Positions 7,189-8,070 of a stretch of 8,070 nt of DNA are shown here, in pieces. The stretch covers positions 1-8,070 of the forward strand of contig JABFSD010000285.1 of NCBI GenBank assembly GCA_013140935.1. The letters run 5' to 3'. The position numbers were made by a program, and so were the translations under genes. The stretch's first letter is position 1; each line of letters begins with the position of its first letter. The stretch comes from Acidobacteriota bacterium. GTDB lineage: Bacteria > Acidobacteriota > Blastocatellia > RBC074. Under the pieces are notes generated by a model. It worked only from the letters and a program-made list of their open reading frames with translations, searched no databases and was not told the origin of the DNA.

Positions 7189-7217
7189 ATTATACATGGA
7201 ACTCTGGCGAGTGACAG
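7189..7217 (-). promoter_or_regulatory. Promoter of the VWFA-oxidoreductase operon
   Basis: On the minus strand, CTGTCA (7212-7217, 4 of 6 to TTGACA) and a perfect TATAAT (7189-7194) are separated by the ideal 17 bp. Transcription would start near 7182, leaving a 5' leader of about 60 bases that ends in a good ribosome-binding site. Assigned by eye to the housekeeping sigma factor. Confidence 0.6.
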
Positions 7218-7240
7218 TGACTCAGATAAAGGGCCGCGTT

Positions 7241-7268
7241 TTGCCCGAACGAATCTTTCTTATATGAT
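7241..7268 (+). promoter_or_regulatory. Candidate promoter of the SDR gene
   Basis: TTGCCC (7241-7246, 4 of 6 to the -35 consensus) and TATGAT (7263-7268, 5 of 6 to the -10 consensus) are 16 bp apart. The transcript would begin near 7275, about 19 bases before the ATG at 7294. It diverges from the VWFA promoter, with the two -35 boxes about 24 bp apart, so a regulator bound between them could affect both. Confidence 0.45.
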
Positions 7269-7293
7269 TGCGGCGAAATTCCTCCCCTAACTT

Positions 7294-8070
7294 ATGAATT
7301 CACAATCGGTGGTTTTAATTACCGGCGCTTCCTCCGGCATCGGACGAGCGTTGGCGTTGCATTACGCGCGCCAGCACTGCCGCGTCGTAGTGACGGCACG
7401 CCGCGCGGCGCTCTTGTCTGAACTCGCTGATGCGATTCGCGCAGCAAGCGGCGAAGCCATGCCGTTGGTTTGCGACGTAAGTGATGCCGCGCAAATGAAA
7501 GCTGCCATCGCGCAAGCGCACGCCGCGTGGGGACGCATTGATCTGGCGATTCTCAACGCAGGCGTGAGCGAACCGACCGATTCCTTGCATTTTGAGGCCG
7601 CGAGTTTCGTCAGCATGACGCAAACCAATTTGTTCGGCGTGGCGTATGGCCTGGAGTCGTTGATTCCGCTGATGCGCGAACAAACCAGCGGCGGCCAAAT
7701 CGCCGTCGTTTCGAGCATTGCCGGAGATCGCGGCCTGCCGGGTTCCGCCGGTTACAGCGCGACGAAAAATGCCGTGACGGCTTTATGCGACGGCTTGCGT
7801 GCGCACTTGCGTGAACACGGCATCCGGTTGGTGACGATTGCGCCGGGTTATGTGCATACCGCCATGACGGCGGGTTTCAAAAGCATGCCGTTCGTAATGA
7901 GCGCCGAAGCGGCGGCGGACTTGATCGCACGGCGTTTGGCGCGCGGCGACCGGGTGATTCGCTTTCCGTTTTGGCCTTCGCTGTTTATGCGGGTCGTACG
8001 GTTAATGCCGACCGCCGTCTTTGATGCCCTGATAGGAAAGTGGCGCTCGCCGCGTGAGCGCACTCAAAAC
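7294..8070 (+). CDS. Short-chain dehydrogenase/reductase (runs off right edge)
   Basis: A classical SDR, 259 codons visible with no stop, so only a short tail is probably missing. It is an NAD(P)(H)-dependent oxidoreductase of a carbonyl/alcohol pair. The cofactor motif TGASSGIG is at 10-17, Asp61 (CDVSD) contacts the adenine, NAG is at 88-90, and the catalytic tetrad is Asn112, Ser141, Tyr154, Lys158 with the usual Ser-x12-Tyr-x3-Lys spacing. PGYVHT after the active site is also typical. Arg36-Arg37 after the second strand suggests a preference for NADP, an inference. The last 40 residues hold a hydrophobic, aromatic stretch (FPFWPSLFMRVVRLM, about 225-239) that may contact a membrane or form a substrate lid. 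The ATG is set by an in-frame TAA at 7288-7290; no clear Shine-Dalgarno precedes it. Substrate unknown. It has no entry in the supplied ORF list because it is cut by the window edge. Confidence 0.93.
   Translation, partial: MNSQSVVLITGASSGIGRALALHYARQHCRVVVTARRAALLSELADAIRAASGEAMPLVCDVSDAAQMKAAIAQAHAAWGRIDLAILNAGVSEPTDSLHFEAASFVSMTQTNLFGVAYGLESLIPLMREQTSGGQIAVVSSIAGDRGLPGSAGYSATKNAVTALCDGLRAHLREHGIRLVTIAPGYVHTAMTAGFKSMPFVMSAEAAADLIARRLARGDRVIRFPFWPSLFMRVVRLMPTAVFDALIGKWRSPRERTQN

Noticed and set aside
7204..7222. GTGACA/GTGACT direct repeat near the VWFA -35 box
   Set aside because: Only two 6-bp near-copies; too short to claim as a regulator site without conservation data.

Overview
The window looks like a chromosomal segment of a moderately GC-rich, Gram-negative-type soil or environmental bacterium, most likely an acidobacterium. 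The best lineage clue is the secreted VWFA protein at 6011-7120. It has the architecture of the VWFA-related proteins expanded in Acidobacteriota: signal peptide, Q/P/K-rich linker, a short domain before the VWFA fold, then the VWFA fold itself. The Tat-exported Gfo/Idh/MocA oxidoreductase beside it fits, since such enzymes are common in Acidobacteriota, Planctomycetota and Verrucomicrobiota. The assignment is inferred from gene families; no rRNA or other marker gene is present.

Left part (1-1606, minus strand): a UDP-GlcNAc 2-epimerase (wecB) is followed 62 bp downstream by the N-terminal part of a PaaK/CapK-like adenylate-forming enzyme that leaves the window at base 1. This looks like the edge of a surface-polysaccharide locus continuing to the left.

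Middle part (1671-4714, plus strand): a gene diverging from wecB encodes an exported 636-residue protein. Its N-terminal half is a class A beta-lactamase-like serine hydrolase. A C-terminal half of about 320 residues resembles nothing in that family and has a faint PD-(D/E)xK nuclease-like pattern. After a 152-bp gap containing a 9-bp triplet repeat comes a radical SAM protein with a second, C-terminal cysteine cluster.

Right part (4782-8070): a minus-strand pair, VWFA protein then Tat-dependent Gfo/Idh/MocA oxidoreductase, is separated by only 8 bp and is almost certainly one operon. It is driven by a well-formed promoter with a perfect TATAAT -10 box, and a small perfect hairpin sits at the predicted mRNA 5' end. 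Diverging from it is a short-chain dehydrogenase/reductase that runs off the right edge.

No tRNA, rRNA, CRISPR array, insertion sequence, attachment site or replication origin was seen. Genes cover more than 90% of the window and no gene-free stretch exceeds 175 bp. The most unusual item is the two-part serine hydrolase; the rest is mostly ordinary chromosomal content.
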